Positions 55,743-64,000 of a stretch of DNA of 64,000 bases are shown here, piece by piece. Made by a program: the position numbers and the translations under genes. The stretch comes from an uncultured Eubacteriales bacterium (GTDB lineage Bacteria > Bacillota > Clostridia > Oscillospirales > Oscillospiraceae), in contig URAZ01000015.1 of NCBI GenBank assembly GCA_900545925.1, positions 1 through 64,000 on the forward strand, given 5' to 3'. Every line of letters begins with the position of its first letter. Position 1 is the first letter of the stretch. Below the pieces are notes generated by a model. That model ran no database searches and was not told where the DNA came from. It worked only from the letters and a program-made list of their open reading frames with translations.

Positions 55743-56330
55743 ATGGGTATGAAACAAGGGCGCGAATACCGCGCCGTGCAGGATTTTTCCCTCGTTCCAC
55801 GCGCAGAAGAAAAGGACGAATACCGCGTGCGCGGTACAGCGGTCGTGTTTGATACGCCGACGGTTCTTTTTGAATACGACGGCGTGAAGTATTCCGAGGT
55901 CATTGACCGCAACGCATTTGACGAATGCGATATGTCCGACGTGATTTTTAACTACAATCACGGCGGCAAGGTGGTCGCCCGTCTGCGCAATAAAACGCTT
56001 ACGCTGACCATCGACGAACGCGGCTTGCACATGGAAGCCGACCTCGGCGGCACACAGGCGGGGCGCGAACTGTATGAGGAAATCGACGGCGGGTATGTCG
56101 ATAAAATGTCCTTTTCCTTTTCTGTGCGCGAATCCAAGTATGACAGCGTAACGCATACCCGCACGATCACAAAGGTCAAGAAGCTATACGACGTGTCGGC
56201 GGTGGATATTCCCGCGTACAAAGACACAGAAATTTCCGCGCGCAGTTTCTTTGAAGTGGAGCATTCAAAGGAACTGGCGGCTTTGGAGCAAGCCGCGCGC
56301 AGGAAACGTCTGGTAGCTTTGACATACTGA
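55743..56330 (+). CDS. HK97-family prohead protease
   Basis: A 195-residue serine protease. The catalytic His and Ser are in VIFNYNHGGKVVARLR (His near 72) and DKMSFSFSVRESKYD (Ser near 121), the U35/HK97 pattern. It processes the scaffold/capsid. GGAGGC precedes the ATG by about 10 bases. Strongly linked to the portal and the capsid gene. Confidence 0.93.
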   Translation: MGMKQGREYRAVQDFSLVPRAEEKDEYRVRGTAVVFDTPTVLFEYDGVKYSEVIDRNAFDECDMSDVIFNYNHGGKVVARLRNKTLTLTIDERGLHMEADLGGTQAGRELYEEIDGGYVDKMSFSFSVRESKYDSVTHTRTITKVKKLYDVSAVDIPAYKDTEISARSFFEVEHSKELAALEQAARRKRLVALTY

Positions 56331-56365
56331 AAACCCACATTTTTTGAATTTATGGAGGTAAAAAC

Positions 56366-57547
56366 ATGAACATTGAGAAAAGACGCGCCGAAATCGCCGC
56401 GCGCAAGGCTGAAATCCGCAAGCTGCTTACCGATGACAAGAACGCCGACATTGACGCGCTGGAAAAGGAACTGCGCGAACTGAATGAGGAAGATGCAGGA
56501 CTCGAAAAGCGTCAGGCAATCGAACGTATGCTGAATTCCGGCTCGGCTACGGGCAATCCCATCGAAAACCCCGTCGCCGCCCGCAGCCTGCCCGTAGAGG
56601 ATACGGAAAAGCTGTATCGTTCCGCATGGCTGAAAACCTTGCAGGGCAAGTCCCTGACGGACGATGAAAAGCGCGTTTATGAGCAGCGCGCGTATTCGAC
56701 CGCTGCAAACTCTGCGCTGCCCATCATCCCGGAAACGACTGCGAATCAGATCATCAAGAAAATGTACGAGGTCGCCCCGATTTTGCAGCGCTGCAAAATC
56801 TTCCACGTCCCCGGCAATTTCAAATTCGCCGTCGAAGGTACGAACAGTGACGCGGCGCTCCACACGGAGAACGCAAGCATTACCGCCGCTTCCGACAGCC
56901 TGACCTCCGTTTCCCTGACGGGCTACGAAATCGTCAAGCTGGTCAAGGCATCCCGCGCATCTTCCGAAATGGCGCTGTCCGCGTTTGAAAGCTACATTGT
57001 CGAAGTGATTGCCGAATCCATCGCCCGCAAAATCGAAAATTACATCTTCACGGGTACGGGCAGCGACCAGCCGGGCGGCGTGAAGGTCGCGGGCAAGGGT
57101 ACAAGCGGCGCATACACGAACGGCACAGATCAGGTGACAGTTGCAAAAACGGAATCCCTTACAGAAGAAAATGTAGTTTCGCTTTACGGTATGCTTGCGT
57201 CCGGCTATGAGCGAAATGCCGTCTGGTGCATGAACAAGGCGACGTTCTTTACTGATTTCTTCCCGCTGATGAACAAGTCGAAGAACAACCTCATCGAATT
57301 CGCAGGCGGCAAGTATTACATCATGGGCGCAGAGGTCTACTTCACTGGTTCGCTTGCGGCACATGAAGCGTACTACGGCGATTTCGAGTACATCATCGGC
57401 AACTATTCGCAGGACATTACGGTTGTCCGCTCTGAGCATTCCGGGCTTGCAACCAACAGCATTGATTACCTCGGCGCGTGCGTCTTTGATTGCAAGCCGG
57501 TTGCCGGACTCGGTGCATTCGTGCATCTTACGAAAGCAACGGCGTAA
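56366..57547 (+). CDS. Phage major capsid protein, HK97 family
   Basis: A 393-residue protein. An N-terminal coiled-coil scaffold (about 1-80; KRRAEIAARKAEIRKLL, DALEKELRELNEED) is followed by a cleavage zone and the HK97 fold (IVKLVKASRASSEMALS, KIENYIFTGTGSDQPGGV, VWCMNKATFFTDFFPLM). A GGAGG box precedes it. It assembles into the icosahedral head. Confidence 0.95.
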   Translation: MNIEKRRAEIAARKAEIRKLLTDDKNADIDALEKELRELNEEDAGLEKRQAIERMLNSGSATGNPIENPVAARSLPVEDTEKLYRSAWLKTLQGKSLTDDEKRVYEQRAYSTAANSALPIIPETTANQIIKKMYEVAPILQRCKIFHVPGNFKFAVEGTNSDAALHTENASITAASDSLTSVSLTGYEIVKLVKASRASSEMALSAFESYIVEVIAESIARKIENYIFTGTGSDQPGGVKVAGKGTSGAYTNGTDQVTVAKTESLTEENVVSLYGMLASGYERNAVWCMNKATFFTDFFPLMNKSKNNLIEFAGGKYYIMGAEVYFTGSLAAHEAYYGDFEYIIGNYSQDITVVRSEHSGLATNSIDYLGACVFDCKPVAGLGAFVHLTKATA

Positions 57548-57562
57548 CGCGGAGGGCTGAAC

Positions 57563-57865
57563 ATGGCAGTTAGCAGCGAATATGTCGCGGCTATCCGTCA
57601 ACGTTTGCGGCTGACAACCGACGATTTCGACAATGAAATTACCGACCTCATCAACGCCGCCCGCGCAGACCTTGCGCTCGGCGGCGTTGTTGAGGAAAAA
57701 GCGAACGACGAAACTGACCCGCTGATTCTGAAAGCGGTCGAAACGTATGTAAAGGCTGAGTTCGGGCTTGACAACGATGATGCGGAGCGATACCGCGCAT
57801 CGTACAAAGAGCAGCGGAACGTTCTGACGCTATCGGATAAATACATTGTCGCGGAAGGAGGTTAG
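57563..57865 (+). CDS. Head-tail connector (gp6-like)
   Basis: A 100-residue helical protein. VAAIRQRLRLTTDDFDNEIT, DLINAARADLALGGV and AVETYVKAEFGLDNDDAERY form the gp6-like connector helices; typical length is about 100. The start has GGAGGGC 7 bases upstream. It joins portal and tail. Confidence 0.9.
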   Translation: MAVSSEYVAAIRQRLRLTTDDFDNEITDLINAARADLALGGVVEEKANDETDPLILKAVETYVKAEFGLDNDDAERYRASYKEQRNVLTLSDKYIVAEGG

Positions 57866-57886
57866 CCCGTTTATTGGCGCGATGTC

Positions 57887-58177
57887 GTGATACTCTGCGC
57901 CGTAGTCACGGACACGGACGCGGACGGATACCCGGCGGAAGTCGTGAAGGAAACGCGCGTTTTCGCGGACGTGCAATCCGTCAAGCGCACGGAATTCTAC
58001 GCCGCAAAGCAGATCGGCATTGATCTTGCAATAACCGTGAAAGTCCGATACGGCGATTATGGCAATCAGGAACGTTTGCTGTTCAGCGGCAAGGAATACA
58101 AGGTCGAGCGGGCATACACGGACGCGCGCGAATTCTACACGCTGGAATGCTCTGAATTCAAGGAGGCAAGCGCATGA
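57887..58177 (+). CDS. Head closure protein
   Basis: A 96-residue protein from GTG 57887. VTDTDADGYPAEVVKETRVF and VQSVKRTEFYAAKQIGIDL match siphophage head-closure/head-tail joining proteins. The in-frame residues YWRDVV immediately upstream (from 57872) look conserved in this family but no ATG/GTG/TTG precedes them; GGAGG is at 57857-57861, so translation might begin at a non-canonical codon near 57869. Confidence 0.8.
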   Translation: MILCAVVTDTDADGYPAEVVKETRVFADVQSVKRTEFYAAKQIGIDLAITVKVRYGDYGNQERLLFSGKEYKVERAYTDAREFYTLECSEFKEASA

Positions 58178-58506
58178 ATGTCAACGAAACGCTGAAAACG
58201 ATGTTTTCCGACCTCCTGCCGGTCGCCGCTGATACCTACAAGGGCAAAGCGACGGAATACATCGTTTTCAACTATACGGCTATCCCGGAAGATTTCGGGG
58301 ACGATGATGCGCAACACTGGCGCTATCTGACGCAGGTGCATTTATACGCGCCGCATGAAAAGAATTCGCTTGCGTACCGGCGGGAGATCACGCGGCGGCT
58401 TGTCGCCGGGGGCTTTACGCGCCCGACGATCACGCCCGCCTCCGATGAAACCGGGCAGCATTACGTTTTTGAATGCGAGATTTCCGGGGGCGTTGACGAT
58501 GGCTGA
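58174..58506 (+). CDS. Tail-associated phage protein (tail terminator-like)
   Basis: A 110-residue protein in the usual place between head closure and HK97 gp10-like genes. NVNETLKTMFSDLLPVAADT, YIVFNYTAIPEDFGDDDAQH and CEISGGVDDG are typical of the gp10-neighbouring connector. It overlaps the previous gene by 4 bases. Role inferred from order. Confidence 0.65.
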   Translation: MNVNETLKTMFSDLLPVAADTYKGKATEYIVFNYTAIPEDFGDDDAQHWRYLTQVHLYAPHEKNSLAYRREITRRLVAGGFTRPTITPASDETGQHYVFECEISGGVDDG

Positions 58507-58921
58507 ATTATCGACACAGGGGCTTGACGGTCTGATTGACGATATGACGGCGCTTATGGAACTGCCAGACGAAACCGTTTTGGAAATGCTGACGGCGGAG
58601 GCGGAAGTGGTCGCCGCCGCGCAGCAGTCCGAAGCGCAGAGCATGGGCGTATATGCGACCGGCAAAACGGCGGGCAGTATTTCATACGACAAAAAATTGA
58701 AGGTCAAGGGCGCAAGCCGCGCAATCTACGTTTCACCGAAAGGGACGCGCAGCGACGGAAACAAGCGCCGCAACGCCGAGGTCGCATTCGTCAACGAATA
58801 CGGCAAGGCTGGACAACCCGCCCGCCCATTCATCAATACAGCAAACGAAAAATCGGCAGACGCAGCCGTTGAAGCGGCAGCGGGTGTCTATGACAAGTAT
58901 TTGAAATCGAAGAATCTTTAG
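58499..58921 (+). CDS. HK97 gp10-like tail-completion protein
   Basis: A 140-residue protein. The start overlaps the previous gene by 8 bases. LDGLIDDMTALMELPDETVL, YVSPKGTRSDGNKRRNAEVA and EYGKAGQPARPFINTAN match the HK97-gp10 family (the G.PAR.F phrase is the clearest). It joins the tail tube to the head. Confidence 0.88.
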   Translation: MAELSTQGLDGLIDDMTALMELPDETVLEMLTAEAEVVAAAQQSEAQSMGVYATGKTAGSISYDKKLKVKGASRAIYVSPKGTRSDGNKRRNAEVAFVNEYGKAGQPARPFINTANEKSADAAVEAAAGVYDKYLKSKNL

Positions 58922-58932
58922 GAGGTTACATT

Positions 58933-59526
58933 ATGGCACAGTTTGGAGCAAAACGCCCTGTTTTTGCGCCCATCAAGACCACGCCTGACGGCGCATTGCC
59001 GACGTATGATTACGAAAAGAAAGTCACAATCGGCAAGCTGGTCAAGGCGGATTTGACCGTTACGAACGCTTCCGGCGAACTGTACGGCGACGATGCGCTT
59101 GCGGAAAAAGTCGATATGTTCGCGTCCGGCTCTCTGGCGCTGGAAACGGATGACAAGACAGACGAAGTACAAACCGCCCTGCATGGTGCGACGAAGGACA
59201 TGGAAAGCGGCGAAGTCACGGACTCCGACGGCGACGTAGCCCCGCGCGGCGGTCTTGTGTATTACAAGGTCATCATGCGCAAGGGTATCCGCTATTTCAA
59301 GGGCATCTTCCATCCCGAAACAAAGGCAATCCTCGGCAACGACAGCGCCGCAACAAAGGGTTCGTCTATCACGTTCGGCACGTCCAACACGACGTTTACG
59401 ATCTTCCGCTGCAATTCCGGCGCATGGCGTATTACGAAGGAATTCACAGGTGACGGCGCGGAAGCGAATTGTATTGCGTGGTGCGATACGAAACTCGGCA
59501 AACCGACAACGGGTGGCGGCGGTTAA
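58933..59526 (+). CDS. Major tail protein
   Basis: A 197-residue protein. PVFAPIKTTPDGALPTYDYE, TKDMESGEVTDSDGDVAPRG and VIMRKGIRYFKGIFHPETKA are typical tail-tube (phi13-type) features. GGAGG precedes it. Placed directly before the chaperone genes, as in other siphophages. It polymerises into the tube. Confidence 0.9.
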   Translation: MAQFGAKRPVFAPIKTTPDGALPTYDYEKKVTIGKLVKADLTVTNASGELYGDDALAEKVDMFASGSLALETDDKTDEVQTALHGATKDMESGEVTDSDGDVAPRGGLVYYKVIMRKGIRYFKGIFHPETKAILGNDSAATKGSSITFGTSNTTFTIFRCNSGAWRITKEFTGDGAEANCIAWCDTKLGKPTTGGGG

Positions 59527-59592
59527 ACAATCAGCAGAGCGGGCGCGCGGGTCAATTCCGCCGCCCGCTTTGGCGCTATGGAGGTAAAGACA

Positions 59593-60009
59593 ATGAAAGC
59601 GGCAAAAATCACGGTTGCGGGTACAACGTATTTCCTCGTCATGGACGGCGAAGCGATGTTTACCATCCGCGACATTTACGGCGGCACGCGCCTGATGCTG
59701 GAAAAGATGGAACAGGACACGCGCGAAGGTTTCCTTGAAACGTGCAACGCCGCCGCTATCCTTGCAGAGCGCGGCGAACTCGTCCGCCGCCGGTTGGGAT
59801 ATGAGCCGGGGCGCATCCCGGAACGCGACGATTTCGCGCTTTTGACGCAGCCGTATGAAATCGTCCCGCTGAAACGTGCGATTGCGAACGCAATCAAACT
59901 CGGTTACGGGCGCGAGATCACAGCCCCCGGCGATGATGAAGTTGACGAAGGGCTTGAAGAATTGAATCAAAAAAAAACAAGATTCGCCGCGCGGACTATT
60001 ACAGAATAG
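59593..60009 (+). CDS. Tail assembly chaperone (G product)
   Basis: A 138-residue protein from the ATG at 59593 (GGAGG 8 bases upstream). KITVAGTTYFLVMDGEAMFT, YGGTRLMLEKMEQDTREGF are family features. It carries the run of nine A's at 59969-59977 near its end, where a -1 shift would create the longer product. It binds the tape measure with GT and is not part of the virion. Confidence 0.85.
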   Translation: MKAAKITVAGTTYFLVMDGEAMFTIRDIYGGTRLMLEKMEQDTREGFLETCNAAAILAERGELVRRRLGYEPGRIPERDDFALLTQPYEIVPLKRAIANAIKLGYGREITAPGDDEVDEGLEELNQKKTRFAARTITE

Positions 60010-60128
60010 CCGTTTTGTGCGGCATTTCCCCGGCTGATGCGCTGTTTATGCCGCCGGGGGAAGTATTTGACTTGTGGGAACTGTACCTTATCGCACACGG
60101 TAAAGGCAACAACGGGGAGGGTAACTGA
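59593..60128 (+). CDS. Tail assembly chaperone GT by -1 frameshift
   Basis: At the slippery run A-AAA-AAA (59970-59976) the 0-frame AAA-AAA codons can slip back one base, giving an AAC-AAG... continuation of 50 codons (KIRRADYYRIAVLCGISPAD, then GEVFDLWELYLIAHGKG) that ends at the TGA at 60126-60128. The total is 178 residues. DYYRxA...FDLWELYL is the typical GT tail. The TGA overlaps the tape-measure ATG. Frameshift is inferred from sequence and family behaviour. Confidence 0.82.
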
Positions 60129-62905
60129 TGGCAACGCGCACAATATCAACGAAATTGCAGCTTGACGGCGAAGCCGAATACCGCGCGTCGCTAAAAAATA
60201 TCAATTCCGAACTCGGCACGCTGAAAAGTGAACTGAAATTGACAGAATCGCAGTTTGCGGGGCATTTGAACAGCTACGCGGCGTTGTCTGCAAAGGGCGA
60301 AACCCTCGCGGGTATGTATGACCAGCAGGAAAAGAAACTTGCCGCGATCAACAAAATTCTGTCAGAAGCAAAAGACGCGCAAAGCAAATTCGGGAACGAA
60401 GTCCAGAGCGCGAAAGACAAAATTGCAAAAACCGAAGCCGCCCTGAATGCGCTTGCGGATGCGGAGGGGGACACTTCCGAACAGCAGGCAAAATTGACGG
60501 CGGAACTCGAAGAATACAAGACGGAACTTGCGACCGCCGAAGCGAATCAGCAGAAAGCGACGGAAGCCGTCAACAAATATCAGACGCAGGCAAACAGCGC
60601 CGAAGCCGAATTGAATAAACTCGGCAATGAGATCGACGAAAACAACAAGTGCATGGACGAAGCTGCAAAATCATCCGACAAATGCGCTGATTCCGTCGAT
60701 AAATACAGCGGCAAGGTCAAGAAAGCCGACGAAGATACGGAGAAGTTTTCCGAAAAGCTGAAAACCGGGCTTGTCGCCGGTGCGACGGCGGCAGCGGCGG
60801 CGTTTGCGGCGATCAGCGCGGCGGCGGTCAAGCTGGGCGTTGAAGTTGTGACCGCGTATGCGGATTATGAACAGCTTGTCGGCGGCGTGGAAACGCTTTT
60901 TCAGGACAGTAGCGGCAAAGTCTTAGACTACGCGAATAACGCCTACAAAACGGCGGGTCTGTCTGCAAATGAATACATGGAAACCGTGACCAGCTTTTCC
61001 GCAAGTTTGTTATCCAGCCTCGGCGGGGACACGGAAAAAGCCGCAGACTACGCGGATAAAGCGATTACGGATATGTCAGACAACGCAAACAAAATGGGGT
61101 CTGACATGGACAGCATTATGAACGCCTACAAAGGATTTTCAAAGCAGACGTTCACGATGCTTGATAACTTGAAGCTGGGCTACGGCGGCACAAAAGAGGA
61201 AATGCAACGGTTGCTTGATGACGCGGAAAAGATTTCCGGCATCAAGTACGATATTTCCAGCTACGCCGACATTGTAGATGCTATTCACGTCATCCAGACG
61301 GAAATGGGCATTACGGGAACGACGGCGAAAGAAGCGGAAGAAACGATTTCCGGCTCTATTGGAATGCTGAAAACGTCGCTTCAAAACCTCATTACCGGCA
61401 TGGGCGACGCGGATGCAAATATTGACCAACTGTGCGATAACGTCGTAAATTCGTTCAAATCCGTCGTAAAGAATATTTCTCCCGTCATTCAGAATCTTGC
61501 AAAGACGATTCCGAATGCAATGGAGGGGATTCTGGATGCGATCAGCCCGCTAATTCCTGAATTTCTGGAACTCGGCGTGAATCTGTTTGAAGCTCTGTTA
61601 AACGGCATCATAGATATGCTGCCGGAATTGAGCAGCACGGCGGCGGAACTGATTACAACGCTGATTACGGGCATCGTGGAGGCGCTGCCGCTTGTAGTCG
61701 AAGCGGCGGCGCAATTATTGACCGCGCTTGTTGAGGGTATCGGGGCGGCGCTGCCGACGCTGATTCCGGCGGCGGTGGAAGCCGTCACACAGCTTGTGCA
61801 ATCCCTGATTGACAACATTCCGCTGCTTATTGAAGCGGCGTTACAGCTTGTCACAGGGCTTGCGGAGGACATCATTGAAGCGATTCCCGTATTGCTGGAG
61901 GCGCTGCCGAAACTGATTGACAGCCTGATTTCGGCGTTGCTTGAAGCCGTCCCGCAGATCATCGAAACGGGCGTGACGCTCCTGACCGCCCTCGTCACAA
62001 ACCTTCCGACGATCATTCAGACGATCATTGCGGTATTGCCGCAGATCATCACAAGCGTCATTCAAACGCTTTTGACGCATTTGCCGGAGATCATTGACGC
62101 GGGTTTCAAGCTGCTTACGGCGCTGATTGACAATCTGCCGGAAATCATTTTGACCATTGTCGAAGCGCTTCCGGAAATCATTTCTGCAATCGTAAAGGCT
62201 TTGACAGACAATATACCGCTTATCGTAGAAACCGGCGTGAAGCTGCTCACGTCCCTGATTACGAATCTTCCGCAGATCATCGCGGAAATCGTGCGGGCAA
62301 TGCCGGAAATCATTACCGGCATTGTCAATGCGCTGTCCGAGGGCATTTCACAGGTCACGGAAGTCGGCGCAAACATTGTGCGCGGCTTGTGGAACGGAAT
62401 TCAGTCCCTTGCCGGTTGGCTTTGGGATCAGGTTAGTAGTTGGATTTCCGGCATTTGGGACGGAATCAAGGATTTCTTCGGAATCGCATCCCCGTCAAAA
62501 CAGATGGCATGGGTGGGGTCTATGCTTGTCGAGGGTCTTGCGGGCGCAATCGACAAAGACGGCGAAAAAGCCGTTGCAGCCGTTGACGATATGGCGGCGG
62601 GCATGATTGCGGAAGTCGAGTCCGAAATGGCAAAGGTCAACGCTTCCCTCGCGGATGGCATCGGGGACATTGAAACGGGCTTTACCGCGCGGGCGACCAT
62701 TCAGGAGGTCGCCGCATCTATTCCGTCATCCCTGAACGCTGGACGCATGGGAGCGGGCGCGACCGCAGGCGGCGAAACGACCGTTACAAATCATTTCCAC
62801 ATTGCGGCGCTGCAAGTGCGGGAAGAAGCCGACGTGAAGAAGGTTGCAAAGGAACTCTACAATATGCAGAAAACGAAAACGCGCAGCAAGGGGGTCGTTA
62901 CGTAA
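60128..62905 (+). CDS. Phage tail tape measure protein
   Basis: A 925-residue protein. Residues 1-230 are coiled coil (KNINSELGTLKSELKLTESQ, then ALADAEGDTSEQQAKLTAEL). At about 220-245 is a short hydrophobic stretch (AAAAFAAISAAAVKLGVEVV). Residues about 450-760 hold about ten repeats of a 22-25-residue hydrophobic pattern such as LIDSLISALLEAVPQIIETG and LLTALVTNLPTIIQTIIAVL. The WNGIQSLAGWLWDQVSSWI and KDFFGIASPSK segment near 765-800 is conserved in TMPs. It sets tail length, and the repeat part may cross the membrane on injection. Confidence 0.95.
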   Translation: MATRTISTKLQLDGEAEYRASLKNINSELGTLKSELKLTESQFAGHLNSYAALSAKGETLAGMYDQQEKKLAAINKILSEAKDAQSKFGNEVQSAKDKIAKTEAALNALADAEGDTSEQQAKLTAELEEYKTELATAEANQQKATEAVNKYQTQANSAEAELNKLGNEIDENNKCMDEAAKSSDKCADSVDKYSGKVKKADEDTEKFSEKLKTGLVAGATAAAAAFAAISAAAVKLGVEVVTAYADYEQLVGGVETLFQDSSGKVLDYANNAYKTAGLSANEYMETVTSFSASLLSSLGGDTEKAADYADKAITDMSDNANKMGSDMDSIMNAYKGFSKQTFTMLDNLKLGYGGTKEEMQRLLDDAEKISGIKYDISSYADIVDAIHVIQTEMGITGTTAKEAEETISGSIGMLKTSLQNLITGMGDADANIDQLCDNVVNSFKSVVKNISPVIQNLAKTIPNAMEGILDAISPLIPEFLELGVNLFEALLNGIIDMLPELSSTAAELITTLITGIVEALPLVVEAAAQLLTALVEGIGAALPTLIPAAVEAVTQLVQSLIDNIPLLIEAALQLVTGLAEDIIEAIPVLLEALPKLIDSLISALLEAVPQIIETGVTLLTALVTNLPTIIQTIIAVLPQIITSVIQTLLTHLPEIIDAGFKLLTALIDNLPEIILTIVEALPEIISAIVKALTDNIPLIVETGVKLLTSLITNLPQIIAEIVRAMPEIITGIVNALSEGISQVTEVGANIVRGLWNGIQSLAGWLWDQVSSWISGIWDGIKDFFGIASPSKQMAWVGSMLVEGLAGAIDKDGEKAVAAVDDMAAGMIAEVESEMAKVNASLADGIGDIETGFTARATIQEVAASIPSSLNAGRMGAGATAGGETTVTNHFHIAALQVREEADVKKVAKELYNMQKTKTRSKGVVT

Positions 62906-63441
62906 TGATTGGATTTACATTCAACAACGTCCACAGCCGGGACATGGGCGTAGTATTCAAGTCCGATGACAGGACGCTGCTTCCGGCAAAACGAATCACG
63001 CAATACAAGATTCCGGGCAAGTCCGGCACGTATGACATTGCAGACGGCTACGACAACCGGCAGATTTCATGCACAGTCGCTTTTGTTGGAGCGGGCAACG
63101 CATACGCGGGCGTTCGGCAGACGGCGCGCGCCGTCGCGGAATGGCTCTCCGGCGACGGTCTGCTTATTTTCGATGACGAACCAGAAAAGGCGTACAGCGC
63201 AAAGGTCATTGACGGCATCGGAATTGAACAGATTGCCGTTACCGGGCATTGCAGCGTTACGTTTTTGTGTGAGCCGTTCGCGGAATCCATCGGCTACAAC
63301 CAGAAAGCCGTGCAGTCCGTTTCCCTGCCGGATACGGTCACGATTAACGTAAAAGGCACGCAGGAAACCGACGGGCTGATTTACATTACAGCGCGCGGCA
63401 CAATTACGAATTTGACCGTTACACGGTTAAAGGTGAATTAA
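62905..63441 (+). CDS. Distal tail protein (Dit-like)
   Basis: A 178-residue protein whose ATG overlaps the tape measure stop. FTFNNVHSRDMGVVFKSD, RITQYKIPGKSGTYDI and ISCTVAFVGAGNAYAGV match siphophage distal tail/phage tail family proteins; the length is shorter than many (about 220-250). It forms the hub between tail tube and baseplate. Confidence 0.85.
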   Translation: MIGFTFNNVHSRDMGVVFKSDDRTLLPAKRITQYKIPGKSGTYDIADGYDNRQISCTVAFVGAGNAYAGVRQTARAVAEWLSGDGLLIFDDEPEKAYSAKVIDGIGIEQIAVTGHCSVTFLCEPFAESIGYNQKAVQSVSLPDTVTINVKGTQETDGLIYITARGTITNLTVTRLKVN

Positions 63442-63460
63442 AGAACGGAGGTATTTCAAC

Positions 63461-63841
63461 ATGAGCGCATTATCAAACGTCCACGCGACAAGTCTACTGA
63501 ACACATCCTTGCGCAGCGGCACGTACTACCTTGCATTGTTTCTGACTGACCCGACGGCAAGCGGAAACGGCACGGAAGTCAGCGGCGGCGGATACGCCCG
63601 CAAGATCATCACGTTCGGCACGCCGTCGCTTGTGTCCGGCAAAGAACAGGTCACAAACAGCGCTGCCGTCGATTTCGGCACGATGACCGCAGACCTCGGC
63701 ACGGTCGCGTATTGGGGCATCTACGATGCACAGTCAAGCGGCAATCTGCTTTGGTACGGCTCGTTTTCGCGCAGCAAGAACGTGTTGAGCGGCGACGCAA
63801 TCACGGTTTCGACGGGGGCAATCGTCTGTACGCTGTCATAA
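63461..63841 (+). CDS. Tail/structural phage protein
   Basis: A 126-residue protein with THATSLLNTSLRSG-type start, YYLALFLTDPTASGNGTEVS, GGYARKIITFG and VAYWGIYDAQSSGNLLWYGS; the block matches a common phage 'structural/tail fibre' family. The ATG follows GGAGGTATTTCAAC. Beta-rich. Role inferred. Confidence 0.7.
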   Translation: MSALSNVHATSLLNTSLRSGTYYLALFLTDPTASGNGTEVSGGGYARKIITFGTPSLVSGKEQVTNSAAVDFGTMTADLGTVAYWGIYDAQSSGNLLWYGSFSRSKNVLSGDAITVSTGAIVCTLS

Positions 63842-63853
63842 GGGGGCAAGACA

Positions 63854-64000
63854 ATGTTTAACCGCTCTGCATACAACAGAACATCGTTTAACCGTTCATC
63901 GTCCATCGTCTTTGAATGGCTTGCGACGGCGAACGCGGAAACGGATGCGTCGGCGGCGGTCAAGATCATCCGGCATTTGAACGGAGCGGTCGAAGCGGTT
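63854..64000 (+). CDS. Phage tail protein, 3' end outside window
   Basis: The frame from ATG 63854 is open to the window edge (49 residues). It has the repeat-like opening MFNRSAYNRTSFNRSSSI and then FEWLATANAETDA, a start typical of siphophage tail-fibre/tip proteins that have an asparagine/serine-rich beginning. GGGGGC precedes it. Not enough is visible to name it. Confidence 0.6.
   Translation, partial: MFNRSAYNRTSFNRSSSIVFEWLATANAETDASAAVKIIRHLNGAVEAV

Noticed and set aside
55958..57601. A 547-codon minus-strand frame opposite protease and capsid genes
   Set aside because: Antisense to phage structural genes with strong family matches; no RBS or domain.
44000..64000. TGA-to-Trp genetic code change in the phage
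   Set aside because: Many phage genes end at TGA with tight ATGA overlaps, so TGA acts as stop in general.
1..64000. CRISPR array, rRNA operon, intact tRNA or IS element
   Set aside because: No regular direct repeats with spacers, no rRNA-like sequence, no complete tRNA cloverleaf and no transposase with inverted ends were seen.

Overview
The window looks like a piece of a Clostridia genome, most likely a gut Oscillospirales/Ruminococcaceae-type bacterium. This is inferred from strong GGAGG ribosome binding sites, DUF6110, DUF3786 and OadG-type genes, a class II GalT, a glycyl radical enzyme and many amino-acid/one-carbon style genes without respiratory genes. No rRNA or intact tRNA gene, CRISPR array or insertion sequence is visible.

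1-5985 is the right end of an integrated island. It is visibly AT-richer at its left edge and ends exactly at a 45-base 3' fragment of tRNA-Pro(UGG) followed by that tRNA's terminator. The intact tRNA and the integrase should lie left of the window. The cargo is a minus-strand HTH / Mrr-type nuclease / DUF262 operon behind an attenuator-like leader, a zinc-ribbon protein of unknown role, a Fic AMPylator with an array of inverted-repeat operators, and a DUF3990 ADP-ribosyltransferase-like gene overlapping an XRE gene. A degenerate intergenic repeat (2880, 4180, 5669) separates these modules.

6.0-18.5 kb is chromosome with many decayed genes: integrase and aldo/keto reductase fragments, a frameshifted methyltransferase, a decapitated kinase and two genes fused by a deletion. 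Among them are intact genes for a metallopeptidase with a ComEA-like HhH tail, a flavodoxin, an acetyltransferase, an aldo/keto reductase with a divergent LysR regulator, a short UvrA, a nitrilase-family amidase and a ZIP transporter. 18.5-24.1 kb holds a vWA/macro-domain pair and an unusual cluster of a glycyl radical enzyme, an AraD-like class II aldolase, a Dabb protein, a DUF3006-like protein and a UPF0303 protein. 24.2-30.2 kb holds HD hydrolase-mnmA-rrf2 and then a compact lipoate cassette (ligase, free lipoyl domain, LipA, second ligase).

30.3-43.9 kb contains DUF6110 plus a P1B-type ATPase, a hairpin-rich repeat, a NahK-like sugar kinase, an apparently orphan cobalamin riboswitch with its own promoter and terminator, an orphan OadG, and housekeeping genes (TrmH-family methyltransferase, Gph, DUF3786, GalT, DNA glycosylase, threonine aldolase, flippase, RsmE).

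44.0-64.0 kb is a tailed (siphovirus-like, HK97-fold) prophage read rightwards: small early genes, a PAPS-reductase-like protein, a DNA methyltransferase, a SleB-like hydrolase, an HUH replication-like protein, MazG, an ArpU-like regulator, a predicted three-way-junction RNA, HNH, a candidate cos region, terminase, portal, protease, capsid, connectors, major tail protein, tail chaperones with a -1 frameshift site, tape measure and distal tail genes. It continues past the right edge; no integrase, repressor or lysis genes are in the window.
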